Assembly: GCA_023665245.1 (NCBI GenBank)
Contig: JAMPEH010000003.1
Span: forward strand, 49,710-113,709
Origin: Muribaculaceae bacterium
GTDB taxonomy: Bacteria > Pseudomonadota > Alphaproteobacteria > Rs-D84
Length of the DNA: 64,000 bases
Reading direction: 5' to 3'
Part shown: in pieces, positions 26,132-34,806 of the stretch
Layout of the letters: the number at the start of each line of letters is the position of its first letter
Position numbering within the stretch: the stretch's first letter is position 1
Notes under the pieces: model-generated
Seen by the model: only the letters and a program-made list of their open reading frames with translations
Databases searched by the model: none
What the model was told of the DNA's origin: nothing
Translations under genes and position numbers: made by a program

Positions 26132-27352
26132 CTACATTGGACGTGGGCCTGATGCCCTGCGCATATTACCAGACGATTTACTTTTTTCACCCATGCGCCC
26201 CACAATAATTTTATCCCCATCTTGGATTTGGTCAGATATAATTTCTGTTTCTGTTGCGGTCACAAGTCCTTTTTGATATGGAACCAGTATTATGTCTTTA
26301 TTGCCGGCACGTTGGATTGCCAGATGCGTTGCCGGCGTCGCATCCCCGGGGTTTTCAACAACATTTTCAAACGAACGCACCAAGAACGCGGCATTTGGTG
26401 CCTTATACACATCAAATTGTTCTGACACAATTATCGTGACGAATGCGGTCATACCTGGCATTAATTTTAAATCGGAATTATCAACATCAATCACAACAGT
26501 ATAAACAACAACATTTGACGTCGTTGTCGGTGACAGGCGAATTTGACGCACCGTGCCATTAAATGTCTGATTAGGATATGCATCAACCGTAAATGTGACC
26601 AACTGATTTTCAGTGATGACACCAATATCCGCCTCAGATACTGCGGTTTCAATTTGCATTTTTGTTAAATCTTCGGCAATTTCAAACAGGTCGGGCGTCT
26701 GGAACGATGCCGCAACGGTTTGACCTTTATCAACCTTGCGCGATATGACAGTGCCATCGACAGGTGACGTGATTGTCGCATACCCCAGATTTGTCACTGC
26801 ACGGTCATATTGCGACTGTGCGCGATTGACCGATTGTTCCGCCTGTTCATACGTTGTTTGTGACTGTTCCATTTCCGCACGCGAAATATATCCATCCGCA
26901 TATAATGTTTTATTGCGCAAATATTCACTTTTGGAATAGTTGCGCTGGGACTCTGCACTGACGAGGGCTGCGCGTGCCTCGTCCACAGATGCCTGTAATA
27001 CAGACGGTTCAATCTTTAACAACAGGTCACCTTGGTTGACCCGGGAATTATAATCAACAAAAATATCTTCGATTGTGCCCGATACTTGCGAGCCCACACT
27101 GACCGTATTAACAGGCTGAATTTCACCGGTTGCACTGACGACATATCGCAGGGCACCACGTGAAATATCCACCGTTGCAAATTGTGCCACTGACGATTTA
27201 CGCCCACCCAAAATCATAAATCCGAATACAGCCAATACAACAATGACAATAACCCACCACTTTTTACGCCAAAACCATTTAAACGCGCGACGTATACGCG
27301 ATACGTGCATTGCTTTGTTATCAGATACATCCGGTTGTTTTTTCTTATTCAT
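26132..27352 (-). CDS. macA: MacA-like periplasmic adaptor (membrane fusion protein)
   Basis: The periplasmic adaptor of a tripartite ABC efflux or secretion pump. The 406-residue protein has an N-terminal membrane anchor (about residues 33-50, WWVIVIVVLAVFGF), a lipoyl-like domain (GALRYVVSATGEIQPVNTV), and a coiled-coil hairpin (about 110-185). The second lipoyl half with SPVDGTVISRKVDKGQTV and a beta-barrel domain follow. The spacing and motifs fit MacA rather than an RND adaptor. It overlaps the stop of the tolC-like gene by 8 bases. The matching ABC subunits are not adjacent; the MacB-like pair at 41.2-43.1 kb is the best candidate partner. Confidence 0.85.
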   Translation of the reverse strand: MNKKKQPDVSDNKAMHVSRIRRAFKWFWRKKWWVIVIVVLAVFGFMILGGRKSSVAQFATVDISRGALRYVVSATGEIQPVNTVSVGSQVSGTIEDIFVDYNSRVNQGDLLLKIEPSVLQASVDEARAALVSAESQRNYSKSEYLRNKTLYADGYISRAEMEQSQTTYEQAEQSVNRAQSQYDRAVTNLGYATITSPVDGTVISRKVDKGQTVAASFQTPDLFEIAEDLTKMQIETAVSEADIGVITENQLVTFTVDAYPNQTFNGTVRQIRLSPTTTSNVVVYTVVIDVDNSDLKLMPGMTAFVTIIVSEQFDVYKAPNAAFLVRSFENVVENPGDATPATHLAIQRAGNKDIILVPYQKGLVTATETEIISDQIQDGDKIIVGRMGEKSKSSGNMRRASGPRPM

Positions 27353-28685
27353 TTATATGTTCCCCCTGTGATAGTTCAACACGTATATCACCAATCGCCA
27401 GTGCCACCGCTGCACGCTTGGTAAACAAATCATATTTAGCCGCATTATTTTGCTTTTGCGCATCCACCAGTTCTGATTGTGCGGTCTGCCAATCCAGCAT
27501 TGTTGCCCGACCGACCTTGTACATGCCGGCGGTCACCCTTTCACTTTCTGTGGCAGATGCCAATAACGTCTGGGTTTGTGTCAAAACCTTTTGCGCAGTT
27601 TTATAATTCTGGTATGCAGAAAATATATCCAATGTTGCATTGTCAGATGTGGCGCGTTCCAATTCAATTGCCCGGTCATATTCTGCATTTGCAGAACGCA
27701 CCGCATACATATTGGCAAAGCCTGCAAATATCGGCATCGATGCCCGAATACCAATTGTGCCATTTAAATGATTTGAATCTGGATTATAAACACCAGAAAA
27801 TCTGTCTTCGTTCCACGACAGACTGCCGGATGCGGAAATACTGGGCAAATTACGCAGGAATATACTGTTGCGGCGATGCCATGCGGCGTCTTTATTGGCC
27901 GTTGCACGCAACAGGTCGGGACGCTGGCGCTGGGCCAGTGCGATTAATTCATCCACACTTTTGTTTTCGGCCGCACTGCCAAATGCAGACGGCATGTTTT
28001 TTATTTCTATATCGCCATCGGCCGGAAAAGACAGTTTTGACAACAGTGTTCCCTTGGCAATTTCGCGATTATTCTTGGCGCGTTCTAAATCCAATTCGCG
28101 ACTGGCCAGTGTGGTATCCGCCTTTAACACGTCAGCACGTGCAACGGCACCGGCGGTAAATTTCTTTTGCGCGGTATCACGCGCAGTCTGTGCAACACGC
28201 AGCAAAGACACCGCACTTTCCACATCGGCATCCGCGTTTAACAATGCGTAATATGCCCCGATAAGGCCATACACATAATTTTGAACAGTATCGTCATATT
28301 CAAATCCGGCGGCACGGAATGTCGCAGCCAACTGATTTAAATCGGCCAAACGCCGGCCAAAATCAAAAATCAAATAAGACGCAGATATCGTCGCACCATA
28401 CGACCACGCGTCCCAATCCTGATTATGATAATTGCGCCCACCAGACGCCGACGCATCAACACCCGGCAAATAACTTGCATAGCCTGCATTTTTTGCAAAA
28501 CGCGCAGACTGGACCGACAAATACGCGGCCGCAGTTTGTGGATTGCGACACAATCCCAAATCAACGATTTCAGACAGACTCAGTTTACCAGATGGCGCGG
28601 TCGTGCGCGACGCGCAATCAGATATATTGGCCACCGCCACCCCCGGCAATATACACAGCAATACGGCAAATATCTTTGTGTACAT
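27345..28685 (-). CDS. tolC: TolC-family outer-membrane efflux channel
   Basis: An outer-membrane factor of 446 residues that would complete a tripartite pump with the MacA-like protein encoded immediately after it. It has a signal peptide (residues 1-19, ending AVAN) and the internal duplication of the OEP family: a first half with LSLSEIVDLGLCRNP and YASYLPGVDASASGG, a second half with DELIALAQRQRPDL and FLRNLPSISASGSLSW. Long helical segments rich in Ala/Gln/Asp join them. The C-terminal part ends in MLDWQTAQSELVDAQ and a following helix. It is the first gene of the tolC-macA operon. Confidence 0.88.
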   Translation of the reverse strand: MYTKIFAVLLCILPGVAVANISDCASRTTAPSGKLSLSEIVDLGLCRNPQTAAAYLSVQSARFAKNAGYASYLPGVDASASGGRNYHNQDWDAWSYGATISASYLIFDFGRRLADLNQLAATFRAAGFEYDDTVQNYVYGLIGAYYALLNADADVESAVSLLRVAQTARDTAQKKFTAGAVARADVLKADTTLASRELDLERAKNNREIAKGTLLSKLSFPADGDIEIKNMPSAFGSAAENKSVDELIALAQRQRPDLLRATANKDAAWHRRNSIFLRNLPSISASGSLSWNEDRFSGVYNPDSNHLNGTIGIRASMPIFAGFANMYAVRSANAEYDRAIELERATSDNATLDIFSAYQNYKTAQKVLTQTQTLLASATESERVTAGMYKVGRATMLDWQTAQSELVDAQKQNNAAKYDLFTKRAAVALAIGDIRVELSQGEHINE

Positions 28686-28750
28686 GTTTGGACTCTTTGG
28701 CTGTAATCAGATAAAAAGTATCGGAATATACTATATCATAAATTTTTATC

Positions 28751-28779
28751 TTGAAATATATTTTTATTTCGCATAATAT
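28751..28779 (+). promoter_or_regulatory. promoter of tRNA-Cys
   Basis: TTGAAA (28751-28756), a 17-base spacer and TAATAT (28774-28779), 15 bases before the first base of the tRNA. Confidence 0.55.
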
Positions 28780-28794
28780 ACGGGCACTGGTTCA

Positions 28795-28868
28795 GGCCTG
28801 GTGGCAGAGTGGTTATGCAGAGGACTGCAAATCCTTGTATGCCGGTTCGATTCCGACCCAGGCCTCCA
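28795..28868 (+). tRNA. tRNA-Cys (anticodon GCA)
   Basis: A 74-nucleotide cloverleaf with encoded CCA. The acceptor stem GGCCTGG pairs with CCAGGCC, the discriminator is T, the anticodon GCA is at 28827-28829 and the T-loop TTCGATT is present. It has its own promoter and terminator. Confidence 0.95.
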
Positions 28869-28876
28869 AAATAAGA

Positions 28877-28904
28877 AATGCCCCGAATGGGGTATTTTTT
28901 ATTT
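28877..28904 (+). terminator. intrinsic terminator of tRNA-Cys
   Basis: ATGCCCC-gaat-GGGGTAT followed by TTTTTATTTT, starting 9 bases after the tRNA. Confidence 0.85.
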
Positions 28905-28949
28905 TATGTGTACCATGGTAATTCAGGATATAAAGACCCATCCTTTATT

Positions 28950-29215
28950 ACGCGCCGTCATGCCGGCACTGAATTTGAAAAACAATTGATAATTGTTTTT
29001 CAAAGAACCGGCATCCACTGTTTTTTGTAATATCCTGGCACTAGAAGAGTCGAGGAACACAATAGTCCCCGACCTTCGTCGGGGTGACGAATGTTTTAAA
29101 ATGTGGCACCATACTACACATACACCGTCATACCGGCACAGGCCGGTATCCAGTGCTCCGCAGGAAATAATTTAATAGTCCCACTCCTGCCTGGCGCAGG
29201 AGTGACAAGTATTGC
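28950..29215. repeat. composite of dispersed palindromic repeats, copy 4
   Basis: Several units lie head to tail: CGTCATGCCGGCA...CCGGCATCCACTG enclosing a stem AAAAACAATT/AATTGTTTTT; a CCCCGAC/GTCGGGG palindrome; CGTCATACCGGCAC...GCCGGTATCCAGTG; and CACTCCTGC/GCAGGAGTG. Related units occur at 46.2-46.6 and 47.55-47.7 kb. There is no gene between the tRNA-Cys terminator and the leader RNA at 29354. Confidence 0.7.
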
Positions 29216-29347
29216 TATATGTGTGGTAAAGATAAAGTACGATATTACACGTATATTTTTAGTCTAGTACAAATTGCCACACCTGCGTCCGAGCCCCACG
29301 CGACGATAGGAGCAAAACAAAATCCTAGATTTTAAGCATATCCATGT

Positions 29348-29353
29348 TATAAT
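29348..29353 (+). promoter_or_regulatory. -10 box of leader RNA E1
   Basis: A perfect TATAAT, about 21 bases before the first hairpin of the E1 leader. The -35 region is weak (no TTG at the expected distance), unlike the E4, E5 and E6 promoters. Confidence 0.5.
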
Positions 29354-29520
29354 GCAGATGTAGCAATGTTCTGTTGCTATGTGGTTTAGCAACCGCTTGT
29401 AGACAAAAAAACTCCAAACCCGGTTGGAGAGTCGTTGAATATAAAAAATAGACGACACTATTTGTCTACAATAGTTGCTAATCTCCAACCACTTAGATTT
29501 TTCTGGTGGTTTTGTTTTTT
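29354..29520 (+). ncRNA. structured leader RNA E1 (candidate riboswitch/attenuator)
   Basis: One of six related elements. In order: hairpin TTGCTA/TAGCAA (29374-29392); segment A CTCCAAAC (29412-29419); segment B GGTTGGAG (29422-29429); stem GTCGT/ACGAC; stem ACTATT/AATAGT; and segment C CTCCAACC (29483-29490). A and C can each pair with B. C overlaps the 5' arm of the terminator CCAC..AGA/TCT..GTGG, which is followed by TTTTGTTTTTT (29489-29520). The gene for a small HTH-like protein starts 19 bases later, so termination versus read-through would control it. Confidence 0.75.
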
Positions 29521-29538
29521 ATATGTGGTTAAAACAAA

Positions 29539-29772
29539 ATGCACGTTGGCATGGAAATTGAACAGTTTAGACAAAAATACGAATTCTCGATTCCTTGGTT
29601 TTGTGCCATATTGGATATGACTGAATCTGAATACCGTGAATTTATCCATGGACAATACACGCCATGGGCATATCAATTGGTATTCTTTCTGACAACTTTT
29701 AAATGCCCATTGGACAGTGTCCAAGGCAAAACATTTAAAGAGGGTTTACCGCAATTTCATCAATATCGTTAG
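29539..29772 (+). CDS. small HTH-like protein behind leader RNA E1
   Basis: A 77-residue protein (73 if the second Met at 29551 is used). The helix pattern FRQKYEFSIPWFCAILD, TESEYREFIHGQ and YQLVFFLTTF suggests a compact XRE-like helix-turn-helix, but sequence support is weak and I do not name a family. There is no clear Shine-Dalgarno before either Met. The stop codon overlaps the stop of the convergent nth gene (29769-29772), so no terminator fits between them. It is preceded by the E1 leader. If a regulator, it could be part of a feedback loop with that leader; this is inference. Confidence 0.55.
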   Translation: MHVGMEIEQFRQKYEFSIPWFCAILDMTESEYREFIHGQYTPWAYQLVFFLTTFKCPLDSVQGKTFKEGLPQFHQYR

Positions 29773-30428
29773 GCATTTTTGTCCGCTGCGGTACAAATGC
29801 CAACAACGGGACACGTTGCGCATTGTGGGCGCAGGGCTTTACAAGTATAACGGCCGTGCAAGACCATTACATGATTCACAATTGGGTGATATTTTTTTGG
29901 AATTTTCTTTAATAACTGTTCTTCGACCCGTTCGGGCGTGTTGGCATCCGCATCAACCCAACCATATCGATGTGCATTGCGGAACACATGTGTATCTACG
30001 CCGATATTGGGCGCGCCCCATAAAACGTTCATGACAACGTTTGCGGTCTTTTGCCCGATGCCCGGCAATTTCATAAGTGCATCGCGATTATGATACTTGT
30101 CCGCAAATTTATAATTAACATCGTTATTATTGTCATCCGCCATCAAGCACGTGGCCAGTCCCAAAATACTTTTTGCCTTGTTATTGAAAAACGATATAAC
30201 GCGGATATGTTCTTTTAATCCATCCGCACCCAATGCAATCATTTTTGCTGGGGTCGGCGCAATCTTGAATAGTGCCGGGGTCACCTCGTTCACTTTTTTA
30301 TCTGTTGCCTGGGCCGACAATATTACCGCCACTGCAAATGTGAATTCATTTGTTGAATAAAGTTCCGACCGGATATTCATATCCACGGACTTTGGTACGG
30401 CGGTAAAATATTGTTCTGGTGTCATCAT
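29769..30428 (-). CDS. nth: endonuclease III (Nth), DNA glycosylase/AP lyase
   Basis: It removes oxidised pyrimidines and cleaves the abasic site in base-excision repair. The 219-residue protein has the helix-hairpin-helix LPGIGQKTANVV with the catalytic Lys, the catalytic Asp in VDTHVFR, and a C-terminal [4Fe-4S] ligand set C-x6-C-x2-C-x5-C (CKALRPQCATCPVVGIC). Length is normal. The start overlaps the stop of the 67-residue gene by 4 bases, so it is the last gene of an ileS/small ORF/nth operon. Confidence 0.95.
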   Translation of the reverse strand: MMTPEQYFTAVPKSVDMNIRSELYSTNEFTFAVAVILSAQATDKKVNEVTPALFKIAPTPAKMIALGADGLKEHIRVISFFNNKAKSILGLATCLMADDNNNDVNYKFADKYHNRDALMKLPGIGQKTANVVMNVLWGAPNIGVDTHVFRNAHRYGWVDADANTPERVEEQLLKKIPKKYHPIVNHVMVLHGRYTCKALRPQCATCPVVGICTAADKNA

Positions 30429-30628
30429 TTGGTTCTTTGTTGTTCCAGCGCGGTTAAACGTTGCTTCATCTCTTCTTGGTTTTTCAATATTTTGGCCAGA
30501 TGCCCCAATATTGCAATTTCAATTTTTTTATCACCAGAGCACCCCACACCGGTTGTATTCCGACATATGCCATTGCGATAAAAGTCACATGTGTTTATGC
30601 TTGCTTTTGTACAAAACAATGTTTTCAT
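30425..30628 (-). CDS. small protein with four evenly spaced cysteines
   Basis: A 67-residue protein with cysteines at 6, 14, 22 and 30, exactly eight residues apart, followed by a helix rich in Lys/Glu/Gln/Leu (KKIEIAILGHLAKILKNQEE) that may form a coiled coil. No signal peptide. I do not recognise the family; metal binding is possible. AAGGAT precedes the ATG. It lies 14 bases after ileS and overlaps nth by 4 bases (ATGA), so translation is likely coupled. Confidence 0.7.
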   Translation of the reverse strand: MKTLFCTKASINTCDFYRNGICRNTTGVGCSGDKKIEIAILGHLAKILKNQEEMKQRLTALEQQRTK

Positions 30629-30642
30629 ATTTTTTATCCTTT

Positions 30643-33600
30643 TTACTTTGCCTTATTTACAGAAATCGCCAGATTATACCCTTCGATTTCAGTTGCATAA
30701 TCATCGGCAACGCCTGCAGACAGTTCTGTTATCAATGCATCACGCATTATGCGTTTGCGATGCTGTTCAATGGCCATTGATAACGCAGGTTCCGCACTGT
30801 ATGTCAAATTGATACGGTCGGATACATCAAAGCCTGCCGCCTTGCGCGTGTCTTGGATAAAGCGCAGGACATCGTTTGCGAGACCCTCTGCCACCAGTTC
30901 AGAATTTATTTCTGTATCCAGTACAACCACCGCCGTATTATCCGGCAGCGCAGCCGCCGCCTGGGACGCGTCACGTACAGTCAGACGTTTTTCAAACTCA
31001 TCCGCGTTCAACGTATGCCCCGCCGCAATTAAATTGTCGCCTGATACTTCATATTTACCCTGCTTTACCGCCGGGATTATGTCACGCAATGCACCACCCA
31101 ATCGTGCACCAATTTTTGGTGTAATCAGGTATATAAAACTGTCTGCGACAGATGACACATCATCTGTAAACTGAACAGATTTTACGTTCAGTTCATCACG
31201 GATAATATCCGCATACTGTGATAAGTCCGCCCCCGCCACCGTCATAGATGCCAGCGGCAGACGATTACGCAATTTATATTGTTCACGCAATTGTTTACCG
31301 ACCGACACAACGGATTGTACACGGCGCATGTCGCCAACAATTTTTTCGTCATCTGCTGTCGCGACAGGGAAATCCGTCAAATGCACAGACGCACCACCGC
31401 CCGTTAAATTGCGATAGATATATTCTGATATAAATGGTGCAAATGGCGCCAAGACACGTGAAAACACAGTCAACACATGATAAAGTGTGTTAAACGCCGC
31501 CTGCTCTTCATCCCAGAAACGGGCACGAGACAGTCGAATATACCAATTGTTTAGCACATCCAAGAATCGTACAAATTCTTTGACCGCGATATCAGGTTTG
31601 TATTCATCCAATGCCGCCCCGGATATACGTACTAATTCATTTAATTCTGCCAAGATATATTTATCCAACGGATTTGTCGAAGATGTGTCTTCGACAGCTG
31701 TCAGATGCCCTGCGTTCGCATACAATGTAAAGAAATGATACGCGTTCCACAATGGCGTCAAAATCGTTTTGATTGATTCTGTAAATACTTTGCCGTTGAT
31801 ATCAACACCGACAGGTTCGGCCTTCATAAAGTTAGAACCCAATATAAATAAACGAATACTGTCTGCACCGAATTCTTCGATTTGTTCGGTTGGGTCTTTG
31901 AAGTTCTTTAATGATTTTGAAAACTTCTTTTTGTTTTCATCCATAACCATACCGTTTGCAGATACAGTTTTGAACGCAGGCTTGTCAAACAAGGCCGTCG
32001 CCAATACCATCAGTGAATAGAACCAACCACGTGTTTGGTCTTGACCTTCGATAATATAATCGGCCGGGAAAGTGGCGGCAAACTTGTCTGCGTTTTCAAA
32101 CGGATAATGCAATGACGCATACGGCATAGAACCAGATTCAACCCAACAATCTAAAACGTCAGGGATGCGATGCCATCCGTCTTTTTCCAATTTATCCAAT
32201 GTAGGACGATGCAAATCATTTATTTTTGTACCAAAGAATTCTTCTATTTCTGCAATTGAACCGAATATTTTATATTCGCCATCCCGTTCCCAAATCGGCA
32301 GTGGTGTTCCCCAGAAACGATTACGCGATATTGACCACGGACGTGCATTTTCAATCCATGCACGGAAACGTTCACCAGCCGATGTCCAGTTTACCATTGC
32401 ATTATTGGCCAGCAATCTATCCTTTATTTTCGGCACATCGATATACCATGAATCTGTCGCACGATAGATTAATTTTTCCTTTGACCGGTCACCGTATGGA
32501 TAGGCATGCTTGTACTGTTCTTTTTTTACCAGGTGCCCATTTTCGCGCAGATGCGCCATAATCGCACCTTGCGCTGCAAATATATTTTGACCGGCAAAAT
32601 CACGCACTTCTTCTGTGAAGTTGCCATAATTATCAACGTTTAACAGAACAGGGAACTTTGGGTCAATATTTTTTGCCGCCCAGAAGTCATCTTCGCCGTA
32701 TGCCGGTGCGATATGCACAATACCTGTACCATCTGAATCAGACACGTATTCGGCCGGAATTACCTGATACAATAAACCTGTTGGATTGTCATAGTATGGA
32801 AACAGTGGTGTGTAATGCATACCCGCCAAATCTGCGCCCGTTACCTCGCCGATTTTTGTGGCATTTGCAAATTGCTTTTCATACGCGGCAAGTCTGCTTT
32901 CTGCAATCACATATACGGCACCATCACTATCCTGCATACGGACATACGTCATTTCTGGATTTACCGCCAGCGCAGAATTCGCCGGCAATGTCCATGGTGT
33001 TGTTGTCCATGCCAACGCCCGGTCACCATTTTCTAATTCAAACCATACCGTCACAGCATCATCGACAACATCACGGTAATCTTGGGATGCTTCGGAATTA
33101 GATACAACAGTGCCATTTACCCAATCAAATGGATTTACGCGATAATCTTTGTACAACAGGCCACGTTCATACAGTTGCTTCATCGCCCAGATAACGGATT
33201 CCATATAGTTTTTATCCATGGTTTTATAACCATATCCATCACCAATATCAACCCAGCGTCCCATACGTTCGATAAAGCGTTCCCACTCGGTCGTGTATGT
33301 CATAACGTCACTGCGGCACATATCACAAAACGCGGCAATACCATCGGTTGCCACAATGTCTTTGGCGGCGCGACCTTGCTTTTTCTCAACCGAATTTTCA
33401 GCCGGCAATCCGTGACAATCCCAACCCAATTCACGCGGAACGTATTGACCACGCATAGTATGGAAACGGCCCACCATATCTTTGACAACAGACACACCCA
33501 AATGTCCCCAGTGCGGCAATCCATTTCCAAACGGTGGACCATCATAGAAAGAGAACGGATGACCCTGCTTGGTCTTATTCAATGTTTTGTGGAACGTATC

Positions 33601-33678
33601 ATCATTGCGCCAGAACGCCAATATTTCCTGTTCCAGTGCTGGAAAGTCTGCACGCGGGTCGGTCTTTGGATATGCCAT
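30643..33678 (-). CDS. ileS: isoleucyl-tRNA synthetase, eukaryote-like (IleS2) type
   Basis: A class I synthetase that charges tRNA-Ile. The 1011-residue protein has the HIGH-like motif in NGLPHWGHLG, the editing domain (CP1), and the KMSKS-like motif KKFSKSLKN, with an HLxDFP-type region in the anticodon half. The PxGNGLPHxGH form and the overall length match the IleS2 (eukaryote/Rickettsia-like) type, which is typically insensitive to mupirocin; that last point is known for the type, not shown here. The ATG at 33678 has GGAG 8 bases upstream; the frame stays open 24 codons further. It lacks a visible C-terminal zinc-binding cluster, as expected for the type. Confidence 0.93.
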   Translation of the reverse strand: MAYPKTDPRADFPALEQEILAFWRNDDTFHKTLNKTKQGHPFSFYDGPPFGNGLPHWGHLGVSVVKDMVGRFHTMRGQYVPRELGWDCHGLPAENSVEKKQGRAAKDIVATDGIAAFCDMCRSDVMTYTTEWERFIERMGRWVDIGDGYGYKTMDKNYMESVIWAMKQLYERGLLYKDYRVNPFDWVNGTVVSNSEASQDYRDVVDDAVTVWFELENGDRALAWTTTPWTLPANSALAVNPEMTYVRMQDSDGAVYVIAESRLAAYEKQFANATKIGEVTGADLAGMHYTPLFPYYDNPTGLLYQVIPAEYVSDSDGTGIVHIAPAYGEDDFWAAKNIDPKFPVLLNVDNYGNFTEEVRDFAGQNIFAAQGAIMAHLRENGHLVKKEQYKHAYPYGDRSKEKLIYRATDSWYIDVPKIKDRLLANNAMVNWTSAGERFRAWIENARPWSISRNRFWGTPLPIWERDGEYKIFGSIAEIEEFFGTKINDLHRPTLDKLEKDGWHRIPDVLDCWVESGSMPYASLHYPFENADKFAATFPADYIIEGQDQTRGWFYSLMVLATALFDKPAFKTVSANGMVMDENKKKFSKSLKNFKDPTEQIEEFGADSIRLFILGSNFMKAEPVGVDINGKVFTESIKTILTPLWNAYHFFTLYANAGHLTAVEDTSSTNPLDKYILAELNELVRISGAALDEYKPDIAVKEFVRFLDVLNNWYIRLSRARFWDEEQAAFNTLYHVLTVFSRVLAPFAPFISEYIYRNLTGGGASVHLTDFPVATADDEKIVGDMRRVQSVVSVGKQLREQYKLRNRLPLASMTVAGADLSQYADIIRDELNVKSVQFTDDVSSVADSFIYLITPKIGARLGGALRDIIPAVKQGKYEVSGDNLIAAGHTLNADEFEKRLTVRDASQAAAALPDNTAVVVLDTEINSELVAEGLANDVLRFIQDTRKAAGFDVSDRINLTYSAEPALSMAIEQHRKRIMRDALITELSAGVADDYATEIEGYNLAISVNKAK

Positions 33679-33703
33679 AATATAAACTCCATACGTTTTT
33701 ACT

Positions 33704-33730
33704 ATAAAAAACGGGCGCCCTATGCGCCCC
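33704..33730 (-). terminator. hairpin and U-run between tRNA-Thr and ileS
   Basis: On the minus strand GGGCGC-atagg-GCGCCC is followed by GTTTTTTATAG, 26 bases before the ileS start. It most simply ends the tRNA-Thr transcript. It could also act as an attenuator in an ileS leader, since the frame through it is open and in phase with ileS. Confidence 0.65.
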
Positions 33731-33798
33731 AGCCATGTGCAGAAGCGCATCGCCAGTTATTTTATAATAATGATTGCCATTTGTACCATTTTTAATCC

Positions 33799-33874
33799 TG
33801 GTGCCGGTGATAGGACTTGAACCTACGACCCCCTCATTACGAATGAGATGCTCTACCAACTGAGCTACACCGGC
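33799..33874 (-). tRNA. tRNA-Thr (anticodon CGT)
   Basis: A 76-nucleotide cloverleaf with encoded CCA; acceptor stem GCCGGTG/CACCGGC, discriminator A, anticodon CGT (33839-33841 on the complement) in the loop TTCGTAA, T-arm GTTCAAGTC. Confidence 0.96.
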
Positions 33875-33923
33875 GTCGCGTGTTATATTAATATATCTTT
33901 TCCCACATTTCCACAATAAAAAT

Positions 33924-34481
33924 TTACTTTTTTAGATCAATATTAACCCACATTGAATAATAGCAATCATCCAGCAGTTCGCCATTGCCCGTGGAATCCT
34001 GAAATGGACCGGCCGGCAGATAACACCTTTCTTGGGCAAACGGCGTTTCTTTGTCGGGATTGGATTCCGGTGATGGACTAATTACTTGACGGCAAGTATC
34101 GCATCCATCTGTGTCAGACGTAGGATTCCCATAAAATCCACTGGCGCACCTGTACTGATTTGAACTGAGGCACGTTTCATCGTCACACCATCGGTAAATT
34201 CTGGTTTCGTATCTGGCATTATCCGAGGCTGTCCATGCGGTTGATTTACACCTGTTTATACATGGAATTGTCGGTGTGATATCGCCACCATCACCGATAT
34301 CAATTCCGCTGACGCACGTTGACCCATTGGGACACGTTGCACCAAATGCAACAAACGTACCATCGGGGCATTCGCACCCCAATTGCACACCACCCCCAAT
34401 TGTTGTACCACCCGTGTTTGCGGTTAATGCGTATGCAGGCATTACAATCAGTTCCAACAGAACAAATAATATTTTATTCAT
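33924..34481 (-). CDS. secreted Cys-rich protein, CYxPAG/DCYY family (member 1)
   Basis: A 185-residue protein with a signal peptide (start MNKILFVLLE, ending AYA). It has about 16 cysteines after the signal: two early clusters (CECPDGTFVAFGATC), a middle CASGFYGNPTSDTDGCDTC and a C-terminal CYLPAG, then a Gly-rich turn and DCYYSMW. The last section matches the end of the 47985 protein (CYIPAG...DCYY). I know no named family. Disulfide-bonded, exported protein is inferred. The ATG at 34481 follows AAAGGGTG; the longer frame adds 10 codons. It is preceded by leader RNA E5, which ends in a terminator 24 bases before the start. Confidence 0.72.
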   Translation of the reverse strand: MNKILFVLLELIVMPAYALTANTGGTTIGGGVQLGCECPDGTFVAFGATCPNGSTCVSGIDIGDGGDITPTIPCINRCKSTAWTASDNARYETRIYRWCDDETCLSSNQYRCASGFYGNPTSDTDGCDTCRQVISPSPESNPDKETPFAQERCYLPAGPFQDSTGNGELLDDCYYSMWVNIDLKK

Positions 34482-34505
34482 TTTCAACACCCTTTTTGTT
34501 TGGTT

Positions 34506-34735
34506 AAACAAAAACCGCCAAAATTAATGACGGTCGGGAGGTTGAAAAATCATATAACGAAATGACTCTGTGACCTTTGGGCGCACGACGCGCCCTGTTG
34601 TATAATCACAGACCCCCGACCGTTATTAGTCGGGTGTTTGCACGAAAAATCGTGCGTTTTTGGATGTCGGCATTATTACAACACCGTCGTTATACAGGAT
34701 TTTTCAAGTCCCGAATCCGCATCCCTGCGAATTCA
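34506..34735 (-). ncRNA. structured leader RNA E5 (candidate riboswitch/attenuator)
   Basis: Upstream of the CYxPAG protein. It has a first hairpin around GGACTTGAAAAATCC, a CACG/CGTG hairpin, segment A CCCGAC and segment B GGTCGGG (34614-34634), a TCTGTGA/TCACAGA stem and a GTCAT/ATGAT stem. The TCTGTGA stem loop contains TATACAACA and an extra perfect hairpin GGGCGC/GCGCCC followed by AAAGG. Segment C CCTCCCGACC follows at 34531-34541, then the terminator CCGTCA/TGGCGG with TTTTTG. Same order of parts as the other five copies; E5 and E6 share the extra loop hairpin with flanking TATAnAA and AAAGG. Confidence 0.75.
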
Positions 34736-34741
34736 AAGTAA

Positions 34742-34770
34742 ATAATATCAATATGGTATTTCAAATGCAA
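34742..34770 (-). promoter_or_regulatory. promoter of leader RNA E5
   Basis: TTGCAT (complement of 34765-34770), 17 bases, TATTAT (34742-34747). The -35 lies just beyond the mnmG terminator. Confidence 0.65.
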
Positions 34771-34778
34771 CCGATATA

Positions 34779-34801
34779 AAAAATACCGGCAAATAGCCGG
34801 C
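34779..34801 (-). terminator. intrinsic terminator after mnmG
   Basis: Minus strand: GCCGGC-tattt-GCCGGT followed by ATTTTTTATA, a few bases beyond the mnmG stop. Confidence 0.85.
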
Positions 34802-34806
34802 TTGTT

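Noticed and set aside
27479..28159. 226-residue plus-strand frame opposite tolC
   Set aside because: It is a shadow frame of the outer-membrane factor gene.
33082..33795. 237-residue plus-strand frame opposite the start of ileS
   Set aside because: It is antisense to a strongly conserved gene and has no sensible domain or ribosome site.
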